Assembly (NCBI RefSeq): GCF_051466335.1
Contig: NZ_CP195793.1
Location: 1,178,001 to 1,242,000 of the forward strand
Direction of reading: 5' to 3'
Length of the DNA: 64,000 nucleotides
DNA from: Planctomicrobium sp051466335
GTDB lineage: Bacteria; Planctomycetota; Planctomycetia; Planctomycetales; Planctomycetaceae
The notes below the pieces were generated by a model. It did not search any database, was not told the DNA's origin, and saw only the letters and a program-made list of their open reading frames with translations. Shown here one piece after another: positions 7,759 to 16,654 of the stretch (position 1 is its first letter; each line of letters opens with the position of its first letter). Position numbers and translations under genes: made by a program.

Positions 7759-10302
7759 TTAGTTGATGTAGAAAAACTCATTGGAGGAAAGGATCGCCTG
7801 ACAAGCGATTTGCCAGGCAAGTTTCACTGCATCAGCGGAAGGATCAGTCTGTTGAATCGATTCGATAAAGTCTTGGACAGACCGCAGGAATCGTTCTGCT
7901 TCATGAGATTCCGGGGGACGCCCCAGAGCAAGCTCGTAGAGACGATGAATTCGTGCTGTGTCATCGTTCGGCACTTCTTCGAAGCCACGTTCGACAAACT
8001 TCTCTGCAGCAGTCAAAAACATCTCGCTGTTCATCACGAATAGTGCTTGAGGTGCAACGGTTGAGACTTCACGTCCTCCAGAGACGACATCGGCATTGCT
8101 GTAGTCAAACAGTGAAAAAACGTCATACATATTGTTGCGGATTACCGGAAGGTAAATCGAACGGCGGTTTGTGTCGTACGTCGTCGCATCCTTCGAAGTA
8201 TGGTCGAAAACGAGTTGCCACTTTGGAACCGTCAGCATCGCACTTCCCTGGGAGAGATCAATCGTTCCACTCACAGCGAGGAGTGAGTCACGAATCAATT
8301 CGGATTCAATGCGAAGTACGTTGAAACGCCAGAGAGAGACGTTCGCTGGATCAATTGCTGCATTCGCCAGATTGTCCTGGCTGCTGCGGCGATAGGTCTC
8401 GCTGAGGAGAATCTGCCGATTCAATTCTTTGACCGACCACCCGTTGTTGATGAACTCGGCAGCAAGTGCATCGAGCAGAGCGGGATTGGTAGGGGGAACA
8501 CCCAGTCGTCCAAAGTTCTCTGTCGTCTCGACGATTCCTTTTCCGAAATGCCATCGCCAGATGCGATTGACTGCAACTCGTGCGGTGAGCGGATGCTCGG
8601 GGCTGGTGAGCCAGTCTGCGAGTTCCTTGCGCCCGCTGGACGTTTCTGCGATGGGCAATTCGCCTGAGGTTTTGAGAATCTCTGGAATGCCTCGGTCAAC
8701 TTGGCGACCGAGCGTCATGTGACTGCCTCGCACGTGAATTTTCAGGTTCGAGACTGTTCCCTCTTTCACTCCCATTGCAGTCGGGTAGGTCGGTTCGACC
8801 AGCTGAATCTTGGCGAGTTCATCGCGAAGGATCTTCAGCTGTGCTTTGGTCTCTTCTGAAAAATTCGCTTCTTTTTCTTCGACAGTCAGACTCTCTGACA
8901 CGGGATCAGCTTCTTGCAGCGCTGTCGTTGCAGTGGCGACAGCAGCGTCGATCTCTGACTGCTTGGCAGCCTTTGCTTCGTCGAATTTCGACTGAGCTTC
9001 CTGCTTCAGGGCCGAAATCTCTTCATCGCTTAAAAGGATGTGTTCGTTGTATTTTCCGATGGTCGCGAAGGATTCCATCGTCTTGGTGCTCTTGAGGATC
9101 CCGGCGAGAGCGTAGTAATCCGCTGTATAGATCGGATCAAACTTGTGGTCGTGGCAGCGGGCACAGGCAATGGTCAGGCCGAGTACAGCTTCTCCGATTG
9201 TGGCGATCTGTTCATCGATGATGTCCATTTCCATTTTGACTTTGTCGACTTCAGCGAGCACCTTGGGACCGAGTGACAGGAATCCAGTGGCGATTCGGAG
9301 ATTGTTGACCTCTTCGGGAGTTTTCCCGTCAACCATCAAATCGCCAGCCAGTTGCTCTTTGAGAAACAGGTCAAAAGGCTTGTCAGCATTGAAAGCGTCG
9401 ATGACGTAGTTTCGGTATCGCCACGCATCAAGGTGAGCGAGGTTTTCATCCTGCCCGTTGCTGTCAGCGTAGCGCGCGACCCCCAGCCAGTGACGTGCCC
9501 ATCGCTCTCCATATTGAGGACGCGAAAGAACCTCATCGACCAGCCGTTCGTATGCTTCTGGAGACTCGTCTGCCAGAAAGTTATTCACCTCTTCTGGAGT
9601 CGGTGGAAGTCCGGTCAGATCAAACATGACCCGGCGAATCAGCGTGCGTTTGTCAGCAGGTGCGTTCGGGACCAGGCCTTTGCTGGTCAGTTCCTCATTG
9701 ACGATATCGTCGATAACTTTTGCAAAGGGGATGCTTGGGTCACGCTTGATACTGCTGGTGTCAACCGGGCGGAATGACCAGAACTTACGTGACTCTTCAA
9801 GGTTGATCGCACCGACGCGAGGAGCAGCGCCGCCCGCATCTTGCTCGGGATGAGGAGCACCACGCTGAATCCACTCTGTGATGAGTGCAATCTCTGCATC
9901 AGAAAGCTTCTGATCGGGGGGCATTTGCAGATTGGGGTCTTTGTAGTTGATCGCAGCGACCAACAAACTCCCTTCGGCGTCATTGGCAATGACTGCAGGT
10001 CCAGACGTTCCACCACCGAACATCCCTGCGTATGTGTCCATGCGCAGCCCAGATTCCTGGGTGTCGGCTCCGTGACAGTCAGCACACTTTTCGATCAGCA
10101 AAGGACGGATCTTGTTCTCAAAGAACTTGACGTCTTCTTCGGATGGTCCGCTGGCAATTGCGACGCTTGAACACAGTTCGCAATTGAAGACCAAGGAGCA
10201 GAAAACGAGCACGGCGATCGCAGTAAGCCGACCCAACACTGGCTGGCGGTACGGTTGTGCTCTCAATGTCCACACAGTGACTCGCGGAAGGGTGATCTGC
10301 AT
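7759..10302 (-). CDS. PSCyt1/DUF1549/DUF1553 cytochrome-like protein, pair A
   Basis: An 847-residue exported protein. A long N terminus with a hydrophobic core ends near residue 51. PSCyt1 follows with the haem motif C73-A-D-C76-H77. DUF1549 (about 185-395) contains RRVMFDLTGLPPTPEEV, the HWLGVARYADSNG block and a second CxxCH at C380-A-R-C383-H384 within CARCHDHKFDP. An Ala/Glu/Lys-rich, probably coiled segment (about 420-510) precedes DUF1553 (about 555-820; SPEHPLTARVAVNRIWRWHF). Both CxxCH sites suggest two covalent haems, so a periplasmic electron-transfer role is likely. It is the first gene of the four-gene minus-strand unit and is divergently transcribed from a LysR gene, whose product probably controls it. 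Confidence 0.92.
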   Translation of the reverse strand: MQITLPRVTVWTLRAQPYRQPVLGRLTAIAVLVFCSLVFNCELCSSVAIASGPSEEDVKFFENKIRPLLIEKCADCHGADTQESGLRMDTYAGMFGGGTSGPAVIANDAEGSLLVAAINYKDPNLQMPPDQKLSDAEIALITEWIQRGAPHPEQDAGGAAPRVGAINLEESRKFWSFRPVDTSSIKRDPSIPFAKVIDDIVNEELTSKGLVPNAPADKRTLIRRVMFDLTGLPPTPEEVNNFLADESPEAYERLVDEVLSRPQYGERWARHWLGVARYADSNGQDENLAHLDAWRYRNYVIDAFNADKPFDLFLKEQLAGDLMVDGKTPEEVNNLRIATGFLSLGPKVLAEVDKVKMEMDIIDEQIATIGEAVLGLTIACARCHDHKFDPIYTADYYALAGILKSTKTMESFATIGKYNEHILLSDEEISALKQEAQSKFDEAKAAKQSEIDAAVATATTALQEADPVSESLTVEEKEANFSEETKAQLKILRDELAKIQLVEPTYPTAMGVKEGTVSNLKIHVRGSHMTLGRQVDRGIPEILKTSGELPIAETSSGRKELADWLTSPEHPLTARVAVNRIWRWHFGKGIVETTENFGRLGVPPTNPALLDALAAEFINNGWSVKELNRQILLSETYRRSSQDNLANAAIDPANVSLWRFNVLRIESELIRDSLLAVSGTIDLSQGSAMLTVPKWQLVFDHTSKDATTYDTNRRSIYLPVIRNNMYDVFSLFDYSNADVVSGGREVSTVAPQALFVMNSEMFLTAAEKFVERGFEEVPNDDTARIHRLYELALGRPPESHEAERFLRSVQDFIESIQQTDPSADAVKLAWQIACQAILSSNEFFYIN

Positions 10303-10417
10303 TGAATCCTCGGCAGTATCAGGCGAAATCGGCGGGGAAATCCGGTAGGGAATCTCTCCTGATAATCTTAGACGAATTCACTCCAAAAAGACTCTGCATT
10401 CGTTACAATAATTTGAA

Positions 10418-10436
10418 ATTGATGATGACATTCAAT
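10418..10436. promoter_or_regulatory. Candidate LysR operator in divergent region
   Basis: The dyad ATTGA-N9-TCAAT lies in the 183-bp space between the LysR gene and pair A. Just downstream there is a repeated ATGACATT (10424 and 10439). LysR proteins usually bind interrupted dyads of about this size in such divergent regions. The T-N11-A core is not exact, so this is a candidate only. Confidence 0.35.
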
Positions 10437-10485
10437 GCAATGACATTTGAGGAGGTGAATTATTTCAGGAAGGCCGCCCTCTCAA

Positions 10486-11412
10486 TTGGTTTATAAAGAT
10501 CTGTCATATTCTCTTTTAAGAAGCTTTTGTGAAGCGGCAAGACTCGGGAGTCTGTCCGCTGCAGCGAAGTCCTTGGATTTGTCGCATCCGACTGTCTGGA
10601 AACAGATTAAGGCGTTGGAGAAGCTTGTTGACCGGTCGTTGATTCAGTCCGACGGGCGGAAAAGCGAGCTGACCGACGAAGGAAAACTTCTGGCAGAACT
10701 TGCAGCCCCGGTTGTCGCGGAATTTGATTCGCTTCCGTCGAGATTTCAGGAACTTTGTGGGACGACATCGAAAGTTTTAGCAATTGCCGCCCCCCCGCGC
10801 AGCTTTACCGATGATTTAATGCCCATCATCGAAGATTTTCAGAGCCTTCACCCTGAAGTAAAGCTGAAATTACGAGAGGTATTTGAGCATCAGGGGGACG
10901 AACTTCTCTGGAATGGAGAAGTTGACCTTGTGATTGGCGATCGACACTGTTGTCAGCATCCAGAAAACTTCGACGTCGAGCCCCTTTACGAGATCCAACC
11001 GATGGTCATCATGCCGGTGGATCATCCGTTGGCGAAGAAGAAAACGATTCGTATTGAGGATATCGCAAAGTATCCCGTGTTGAATCACCCGGATAACTAC
11101 CCTGACGTCGAGTCTCGAGCGGTTCTGCAGAATGCAGGGGTATTCGATCATCCGGATCGACGGTTCGATCTCGCGCTGGCAGCCTCGATTCGAGCGTGTG
11201 TGAAGCGAGGCTATGGAATCGGTCTCGTCGGTCGTCTTGCGGCAAACACACCGACTGATCCGGAGATCTGCGAGCGGTCACTGGCTCATTGTCTGCGTCC
11301 GGTCACCTGCTTCGGGTACCGACTGCGTAGGGTGACGGAGAACAGAACTCAACGTGCGTTCATCAACTTACTGAAGTTTCAGTTCGGTCATGGAGTAGAG
11401 AACGACGAATAA
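10486..11412 (+). CDS. LysR-family transcriptional regulator
   Basis: A 308-residue protein. An N-terminal winged helix-turn-helix spans about residues 5-65 (LRSFCEAARLGSLSAAAKSL, then SHPTVWKQIKALE). A substrate-binding effector domain follows (about 90-295; LAIAAPPRSF, VDLVIGDRHCCQHP, YGIGLVGRLA). The codon at 10486 is TTG, preceded by AGGAAGG at about 12 nt; a stronger GGAGGTG lies at 10451 but is followed by no standard in-frame start. It is divergent from the PSCyt/DUF1501/M20/amidohydrolase unit, the classic arrangement of a LysR regulator and its target operon. It would be expected to activate that unit in response to a pathway metabolite, which is inference from layout. Confidence 0.9.
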   Translation: MVYKDLSYSLLRSFCEAARLGSLSAAAKSLDLSHPTVWKQIKALEKLVDRSLIQSDGRKSELTDEGKLLAELAAPVVAEFDSLPSRFQELCGTTSKVLAIAAPPRSFTDDLMPIIEDFQSLHPEVKLKLREVFEHQGDELLWNGEVDLVIGDRHCCQHPENFDVEPLYEIQPMVIMPVDHPLAKKKTIRIEDIAKYPVLNHPDNYPDVESRAVLQNAGVFDHPDRRFDLALAASIRACVKRGYGIGLVGRLAANTPTDPEICERSLAHCLRPVTCFGYRLRRVTENRTQRAFINLLKFQFGHGVENDE

Positions 11413-11452
11413 CTTGCCGGTCTGCTTCCGGCTGTGCGCCAACGAACATTCA

Positions 11453-11489
11453 ACGGCCCAAGGTTGCTTCGAACTGCAAGCTGGGCCGT
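11453..11489 (+). terminator. Possible terminator hairpin after LysR gene
   Basis: ACGGCCCA (11453-11460) pairs with TGGGCCGT (11482-11489), and the stem continues inward imperfectly through GGTTGC/GCAAGC. No T-run follows on either strand. It separates the convergent LysR and zinc-ribbon genes. Confidence 0.35.
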
Positions 11490-11559
11490 ATCGACAGCGT
11501 TCAACATCATGTGAGAACGGGTTTGGTGCCGTCTTCTGGCACGTGTGCTCAGCGTAGAA

Positions 11560-11844
11560 CTAGGCTGGCCATTCGTGACCGCAGGCATTGCAGCTGAAGC
11601 CGACGAGGGTACCGGTGCCTGGAACCATGCGGCCGTTGCGGCCAAGGATTCCGTTGTTCAACTCGATCGATTCAACGGTCACGCGATTGCAAATCGGACA
11701 GCAACTGTTGCTCATCTGGAGACGGGCGCGTTGATCAACTGATGGAGATGAGGGGCGTTGCCGTTGGCTCGAGAATTCCACGAATGAGAGAATACGTGGT
11801 TCTTCAATGACATCGTAATCAGATACAAGTGCGAACTGGCTCAT
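11560..11844 (-). CDS. Small zinc-ribbon protein
   Basis: A 94-residue protein. The first half is polar with no motif. The C-terminal half carries two Cys pairs, CPIC (followed by a Glu/Asn-rich loop) and CNAC-GHEW at the very end, spaced as in a zinc ribbon. The loop between them holds GRNGRMVPGTG. No DNA-binding or catalytic domain is attached, so it could be a small adaptor or nucleic-acid-binding protein; the function is unknown. It is a lone gene convergent with the LysR gene. Its composition is protein-like and the paired cysteines are hard to explain as chance. Confidence 0.62.
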   Translation of the reverse strand: MSQFALVSDYDVIEEPRILSFVEFSSQRQRPSSPSVDQRARLQMSNSCCPICNRVTVESIELNNGILGRNGRMVPGTGTLVGFSCNACGHEWPA

Positions 11845-12212
11845 CCGTGAGTCCTTTTAACAGTGAAGAGTACTGTTTTTCTTCAAGCCGCATTCGTTGC
11901 GGGGCGGATGAAAAAACTATCTTCGGTTTCGAAGTTTAGCAACAGACCATTCGTACAGTTGTGCCGGTTTTGACGAGCGGCGTCCCAAGATATAGTAGCA
12001 ATTACTCCTGACGGCACTTCATCTGGATGAATAGCATCGGCAAAAATTGCTGGTTTTCTTCACGGGATTCTCTGCCTGAAAGCGAATTCGGGGGATGGCT
12101 GTTCTGGACAGGTCCGGTTGTAATTGCGAACTTACCTGTTTCGGGATGAAGTCCTGGAGTTTTGGGCTGGTGTTTCTGGCTAACAGGCACCACCCGGTTT
12201 CCCAGCGGATTA
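11845..12212. other. Intergenic, no recognised gene
   Basis: 368 bp between the zinc-ribbon gene (minus) and the flavoprotein gene (plus), so it must hold both promoters. Overlapping short frames in several registers occur around 12000-12240, but none has protein-like composition. No hairpin with a T-run and no tRNA-like fold was seen. Confidence 0.5.
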
Positions 12213-13619
12213 ATGGGTTCACGAGTGAAGTACGACACAATCATCATCGGTGCAGGGATGTCAGGTTTGGCAGCTGGGATCCGGCTGGCTTACTACGAGA
12301 AAAAAGTTTGTATTCTCGAACGTCACACGACCATTGGCGGACTGAATTCGTTTTACCGTCTGCGTGGTCGGAATCACGATGTTGGGCTGCATGCCGTTAC
12401 GAACTTCGCGCCGGCTGGAAGTCGTACCGGTCCATTGGCAAAACTCCTGAAACAATTGCGTTTACGCTGGGATGATTTTGATCTGTGTCCGCAACGAGGC
12501 TCTTCGATCGCATTTCCCGGACATCGGTTGACGTTTTCGAACGACTATCAGGCTTTCCTGGATGGTGTCTGCGATGAGTTTCCTCATGAAGCAGACAATT
12601 TTCGTCAGCTGGTCAGCCACATCGAAAACTTCGATGAATTAAACCTGCAGCAGAAGGCGGTTTCAGCACGCCAGACTGTGGGCCAGTATCTGAAAGATCC
12701 GGTCCTGACAGACATGTTGTTCTGTCCGTTGATGTTCTACGGTTCAGCGATTCCACATGACATGGATTTCAATCAATTCGTGATCATGTATAAGAGCATT
12801 TTTCGGGAAGGCTTCGGTCGCCCGCAAGATGGCGTCCGCAAGATTCTGAAAACACTGACTCGGCATTACAAAGCTCTGGGAGGAGAACTTAAGCTTCGGG
12901 CTGGAGTGCGAGAAATTCGAGTGGTCGACGGTAAGGCGGTCGGGGTGATTCTCGATAACGGCGACGAGATCGAAGCGGAAAACATCCTTTCCTCTGCCGG
13001 CGTCGCTGAAACAGAAAGCCTATGTGGCCAGCCATCAGCACCTCCAGTGACAGAGATGTCAGCTGCAGGGGAAGTCTCGTTTAATGAGGCGATCTTTGTG
13101 CTTGACTGCCAGCCGCGAGACCTTGGGCACCATGACACGATTGTCTTCTACAATAATCTGGATCAGTTTCATTACGAACCACCGAAAGATCCATTGGATT
13201 TGCGAAGCGGAATCATTTGTTCGCCCAATAACTTTATCTACCCGAACGACGAGTTGTTGGAAGATGGGGTGATTCGGATGACGGCACTCGCCAATCCAGA
13301 ATATTGGATGTCGCTGCCAGACGAGGAATACTACCCAGCGAAGCAGCTTTGGTGCGATCGAATGGCGGAAGCTGCAGTGCAACACATCCCAGACTTCCGC
13401 AGTCACATCGTCGATATCGATGTGTTTACCCCACGCACAATCAAGAAATACACAGGGAAATTGAACGGTGCTGTCTATGGGGCACCTGTCAAAATTCTCG
13501 ATGGAACAACCCGGTTTCGAAACCTGTTCCTGTGCGGTACTGATCAAGGGTTCTTGGGAATCATCGGTTCCATGCTCTCAGGAATTACGATGGCTAATAA
13601 CCATTTGCTCCGCGACTAG
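12213..13619 (+). CDS. FAD-dependent desaturase/isomerase-like oxidoreductase (CrtI/CrtISO type)
   Basis: A 468-residue protein from the ATG at 12213. The frame runs up to 12162, but the FAD motif should be near the N terminus, so the internal ATG is preferred. Residues 8-20 hold the dinucleotide-binding motif (DTIIIGAGMSGLAAG). It is followed by ERHTTIGGLN and RNHDVGLHAVT, as in carotenoid desaturases and isomerases. The C terminus has the second flavin block FLCGTDQGFLGIIGSMLSG. Family members desaturate or isomerise phytoene-like polyenes or saturate retinol. No carotenoid, squalene or hopanoid gene lies beside it, so the substrate is open. The gene appears monocistronic; a copy of the intergenic repeat starts two bases after its stop. 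Confidence 0.85.
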   Translation: MGSRVKYDTIIIGAGMSGLAAGIRLAYYEKKVCILERHTTIGGLNSFYRLRGRNHDVGLHAVTNFAPAGSRTGPLAKLLKQLRLRWDDFDLCPQRGSSIAFPGHRLTFSNDYQAFLDGVCDEFPHEADNFRQLVSHIENFDELNLQQKAVSARQTVGQYLKDPVLTDMLFCPLMFYGSAIPHDMDFNQFVIMYKSIFREGFGRPQDGVRKILKTLTRHYKALGGELKLRAGVREIRVVDGKAVGVILDNGDEIEAENILSSAGVAETESLCGQPSAPPVTEMSAAGEVSFNEAIFVLDCQPRDLGHHDTIVFYNNLDQFHYEPPKDPLDLRSGIICSPNNFIYPNDELLEDGVIRMTALANPEYWMSLPDEEYYPAKQLWCDRMAEAAVQHIPDFRSHIVDIDVFTPRTIKKYTGKLNGAVYGAPVKILDGTTRFRNLFLCGTDQGFLGIIGSMLSGITMANNHLLRD

Positions 13620-13620
13620 C

Positions 13621-13690
13621 CCATGTCTCAGGGGGAGGTGGCAGCGAATGCAGGCGAAAAGTTGTTCAAAATCTGTGTTCATCACCGGTT
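13621..13690 (+). repeat. Dispersed intergenic repeat, copy 2
   Basis: Begins CCATGTCTCAGGGGGAGGTG, followed by GCAGCGAATG, GTTGTTCAAAA and GTTCATCACCGG. It aligns with copy 1 (3921-3990) over most of its length with scattered substitutions and small gaps. It lies immediately after the flavoprotein stop codon and before the YihY-type gene. Confidence 0.5.
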
Positions 13691-13823
13691 GTCGTCTGCG
13701 CTGCGATGACGGAATTGACCTTGTCTGAAATTCGAAATCGCTGAGAATTTACGGAACGTGTCTCTGTGTGGGGAGGCGAGTCGCGGCAGGGAAAAGAGAC
13801 CCGTTGAGAGTGGTGCGGATCTG

Positions 13824-14750
13824 ATGAAGATAATTCCGAAACGGACAGCTCGTGTGCTCTACAAAGCTGGGTTGGATTTTGTAGAAGACGACTGCATGAC
13901 AATGGCTGCAGCGATTGCTTACTACGCGATATTCTCGATCACTCCGCTCACTGTTCTTCTCATGTTGATTGCCGGCAGGATCTGGGGAGAGGAGGTCGCG
14001 CAGCGCCAACTGCTCTCTGAACTGACCCAAATTATTGGAGAAGCTGCCTCTGGATTCGTGGTGACCACGGTCGAGGAGGCTCGGCCGAGCCTCAAAAACT
14101 ATTGGGCAATGGTCGTGAGTAGTGTGGTCTTCGTTCTGGGGACTACCGGTGTGATGCTGCAAATGAAAGCGGCGCTCAATCGAGTTTGGAACGGGGATGA
14201 ATTGCCTGCCAAGTCTGCTGTTTTGCAGGCATTGCTCAACTATCTGTTCTCCTTTTTGATGGTGTTGGCGATTGCAGGATTGCTGCTCGGGTCTTTGGTG
14301 ATGACGGCAATTCTCAATGCCAGTCTGTTTTACCTCGATCCATACGTTACAAGCAGTTTGCAGGCTTTTTTGTCCAGTTGGGGACGATTTCTGGTGACCT
14401 TTCTCGTCGTTGTGATTTCACTGGCGATGCTATTTCGCTGGCTGCCGGAGGCGAAAGTGCATTGGCGAGATGTCTGGTTTGGGGCTATTCTTACAGCATT
14501 GCTTTTCAACATTGGAAAGGAACTACTCGGCAAATATCTCGGGACGATGAATCTCGCAGGGTACGGGGGCGCAGGGGCATTGGTTCTGTTGCTGGTGTGG
14601 GTCTATTACACTTCGCTCATCCTTCTGTTTGGGGCGGAAGTCACTCAGGCCCGCGCCCAATTACTCGGGGAACATCACCGCTGGCCGCTCCTGACCCGCC
14701 GAAGAAAAGCGGACCTTCAAGGAAAAGACCTCGATCAACCAATCGGGTGA
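13824..14750 (+). CDS. YihY/BrkB-family inner-membrane protein
   Basis: A 308-residue protein from the ATG at 13824; a 22-codon upstream extension (13758) is Arg-rich and looks untranslated. The family signature is clear: an N-terminal DDCMTMAAAIAYYAIFSITP block, then about six hydrophobic helices, with VWNGDELPAKS between the second and third and GGAGALVLLLVWVYYTSLIL-like text near the end, followed by FGAEVTQARA. Members were once called ribonuclease BN but are now regarded as membrane proteins of uncertain transport or envelope function. The stop codon lies inside the stem of the convergent terminator at 14726. No partner gene is linked. Confidence 0.9.
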   Translation: MKIIPKRTARVLYKAGLDFVEDDCMTMAAAIAYYAIFSITPLTVLLMLIAGRIWGEEVAQRQLLSELTQIIGEAASGFVVTTVEEARPSLKNYWAMVVSSVVFVLGTTGVMLQMKAALNRVWNGDELPAKSAVLQALLNYLFSFLMVLAIAGLLLGSLVMTAILNASLFYLDPYVTSSLQAFLSSWGRFLVTFLVVVISLAMLFRWLPEAKVHWRDVWFGAILTALLFNIGKELLGKYLGTMNLAGYGGAGALVLLLVWVYYTSLILLFGAEVTQARAQLLGEHHRWPLLTRRRKADLQGKDLDQPIG

Positions 14751-14759
14751 TCGAGGTCT
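14726..14759. terminator. Convergent terminator hairpin
   Basis: AGACCTCGATCA (14726-14737) pairs perfectly with TGATCGAGGTCT (14748-14759) across a 10-nt loop. On the minus strand the stem is followed by TTTTCC, so it best serves the Dabb gene; the YihY gene ends within the stem on the plus strand. Confidence 0.75.
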
Positions 14760-14789
14760 CGGAATTCGGGCTGTCAGCCTCAAAACGAC

Positions 14790-15188
14790 CTACTTGGTCC
14801 AGTAGTCTACGACTGTCGCATCTTCGAGAATTGGCTTCAGCAGCGATACGAATTCAACGTGGGCCGGATGAGTCAAATAGATGTCGCGTGCTTCATCTGA
14901 TGCAAAGGTGACGAAAAAGCAGTGAGTCAGCCCTTTGTTCAACCCTTCAGGGCTTGAGTTTGTTCCCCATTCGTATTCTTTAATCTCGCTGATCTTTCCG
15001 GGCAGAGTCGCGAATGCGGAAATGACGTCGTCGATTTTCTGCTGGGTGGCGTCTTCTTTGAATTTGAACAGGACGACGTGCCGGAGGACAGCGTCCTTCT
15101 TCTTATCAGCGGATGAAGTGTTCAATAAAACTCCAGAGAGCATGAGGATCGCGATTCCGATGCAGGCGAGAGCGATGGTTTTCGTCAT
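14790..15188 (-). CDS. Exported Dabb-domain protein
   Basis: 132 residues from the ATG at 15188 (the frame extends to 15368, but the added 60 residues are non-coding in character). An N-terminal hydrophobic segment (about 4-24, ALACIGIAILMLSGVLL) acts as a signal or anchor. It is followed by a stress-responsive alpha/beta-barrel (Dabb) domain starting LRHVVLFKFKEDAT and ending HVEFVSLLKP-ILEDATVVDYW. Dabb proteins form ferredoxin-like dimers; some are enzymes and many are uncharacterised. An exported Dabb domain is common in planctomycetes, but its role is unknown. The gene is alone and divergent from the fatty acid desaturase. Confidence 0.85.
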   Translation of the reverse strand: MTKTIALACIGIAILMLSGVLLNTSSADKKKDAVLRHVVLFKFKEDATQQKIDDVISAFATLPGKISEIKEYEWGTNSSPEGLNKGLTHCFFVTFASDEARDIYLTHPAHVEFVSLLKPILEDATVVDYWTK

Positions 15189-15513
15189 GTGAGGTTCTTT
15201 CTGATGGGCGCAATGTGGCATCCAGTTGATGTCATAGTAATTTTTGTTGCTTGTGGAAATCAACCGATGTGGCGTAACTCGTTGTGGTGAAAGATGTTTT
15301 TGCGGCGACTGTTGCATTGACATTTCTGTGACATTCCGTGGGAAAGTTTGACGGAAGTTTTTCCACATTCAGACACAGTCACTACGAAAAATCTGCTAGA
15401 AACATTTTGTCGCTTCGGAGGCGACGGAGTCGAGTGCGGAATGGATTCAGGAATCCTGAACGGGGTTCACACTCGATTGATCTTCACCGGATATTCACGG
15501 AAAGAACGACGTC
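15189..15513. other. Divergent promoter region, Dabb / desaturase
   Basis: 325 bp that must contain the start signals for both flanking genes. It is relatively AT-rich around 15225-15260 and 15375-15410. No clear operator dyad, RNA fold or short gene was found. Confidence 0.45.
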
Positions 15514-16500
15514 ATGTCATCAGAAATCATTGAAGAGGTCTCAGAGATTGAAGAGGCATCTTCAATCGATGGTCTCAGTGAAATTGCCGTTCTCCAGCAG
15601 ATTGAAAAGCCTGCTAAACCAAAGAGTCAGGCAGCGCTGGAACGAGAAGAATTGCTTCGCTACTTCTACCCCGAAAACCTTCGCCTGAATAACATCGACT
15701 GGGTGGTTGCAATCTGGATGCTGGCGATGCACGTTGGTGCGGTCGCTGCTCTCTTCTTTGTGACTTGGCAGGCGGTTCTCGTTGCTGTTGTCCTGCACTG
15801 GGCGACTTGCAGCATCGGGATTTGCTTGACCTTCCACAGATGTCTGTCACACCGGTCATTGAAACTCAAGACACCCGCCAAACTGCTGGGCACAATCTGT
15901 GGGACAGTCGCGGGGGAAGGAAGCCCTTTGACATGGGCTGCGACACATCGTGTTCATCATGGTCACGCTGATAGCCCCGGTGATCCTCACTCTCCACTGG
16001 AAGGCCCTTGGTGGTCACATCTCTGGTGGATGATGGTCAAGACATCCCCACGGAAACGACAGTTGCTCTATCAGTACTATGCACCGGACCTTGTCCGCGA
16101 TCCGATGATGCAGTTCTTTGAGAAGACCTTCGCCTTCTGGCTTTGGGGAACTGCCATCGTCCTGTATCTGGTCGGTGGACTCCCAATGCTGTTGTGGGGA
16201 ATGTGCGTTCGTATGGTCCTCGCGTATCACAGCACATGGTTTGTGAACTCGGCCACTCATCTCTGGGGCTATCGTAACTACGAGATCAGTGACGCTTCAC
16301 GGAATCTGTGGTGGGTCGCACTGTTTGCTTACGGAGAAGGCTGGCATAACAACCATCATGCTCATCCGCGACTGGCTCGGGCTGGTCACAAGTGGTGGGA
16401 ATTCGACATGACCTGGTGGGCAATCACTTTTCTGCGACTCATCGGTCAAGCGACGGACGTCGATGATCGAATCCCGGCGTCAAAAACTGCTGCGACGTAA
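15514..16500 (+). CDS. Membrane acyl-CoA/acyl-lipid desaturase
   Basis: 328 residues. The three histidine clusters of delta-9-type desaturases are intact: H108-RCLS-H113, H145-RV-HH149 and H278-NN-HH282, which together bind the di-iron centre. Hydrophobic pairs flank them (about 62-105 and 195-245), giving the usual four membrane helices. The first 45 residues are Glu/Ser-rich and hydrophilic, a cytoplasmic extension. The enzyme puts a double bond into saturated fatty acyl chains using oxygen and an electron donor, and so adjusts membrane fluidity. No electron-donor gene is adjacent. A strong terminator follows at 16554. Confidence 0.92.
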   Translation: MSSEIIEEVSEIEEASSIDGLSEIAVLQQIEKPAKPKSQAALEREELLRYFYPENLRLNNIDWVVAIWMLAMHVGAVAALFFVTWQAVLVAVVLHWATCSIGICLTFHRCLSHRSLKLKTPAKLLGTICGTVAGEGSPLTWAATHRVHHGHADSPGDPHSPLEGPWWSHLWWMMVKTSPRKRQLLYQYYAPDLVRDPMMQFFEKTFAFWLWGTAIVLYLVGGLPMLLWGMCVRMVLAYHSTWFVNSATHLWGYRNYEISDASRNLWWVALFAYGEGWHNNHHAHPRLARAGHKWWEFDMTWWAITFLRLIGQATDVDDRIPASKTAAT

Positions 16501-16553
16501 TTCTGCTGTGATCAGTCGTCAGTGGGACAATTGATGCTCTCGCTGATGGAAAT

Positions 16554-16593
16554 AAAGAAGACCCGCTGCACGTCGTGCAGCGGGTCTTCTTTT
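16554..16593. terminator. Strong bidirectional terminator
   Basis: AAAGAAGACCCGCTGCA pairs with TGCAGCGGGTCTTCTTT around a five-base loop, followed by TTTGTTTTC on the plus strand and TTTATTTCC on the minus strand. It ends both the desaturase and the convergent moxR gene. Confidence 0.92.
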
Positions 16594-16654
16594 GTTTTCA
16601 GGTACGCTCAAAAAGACCACTCACTCCTGTCTGATTCTCAGAATCATTCGCCCG

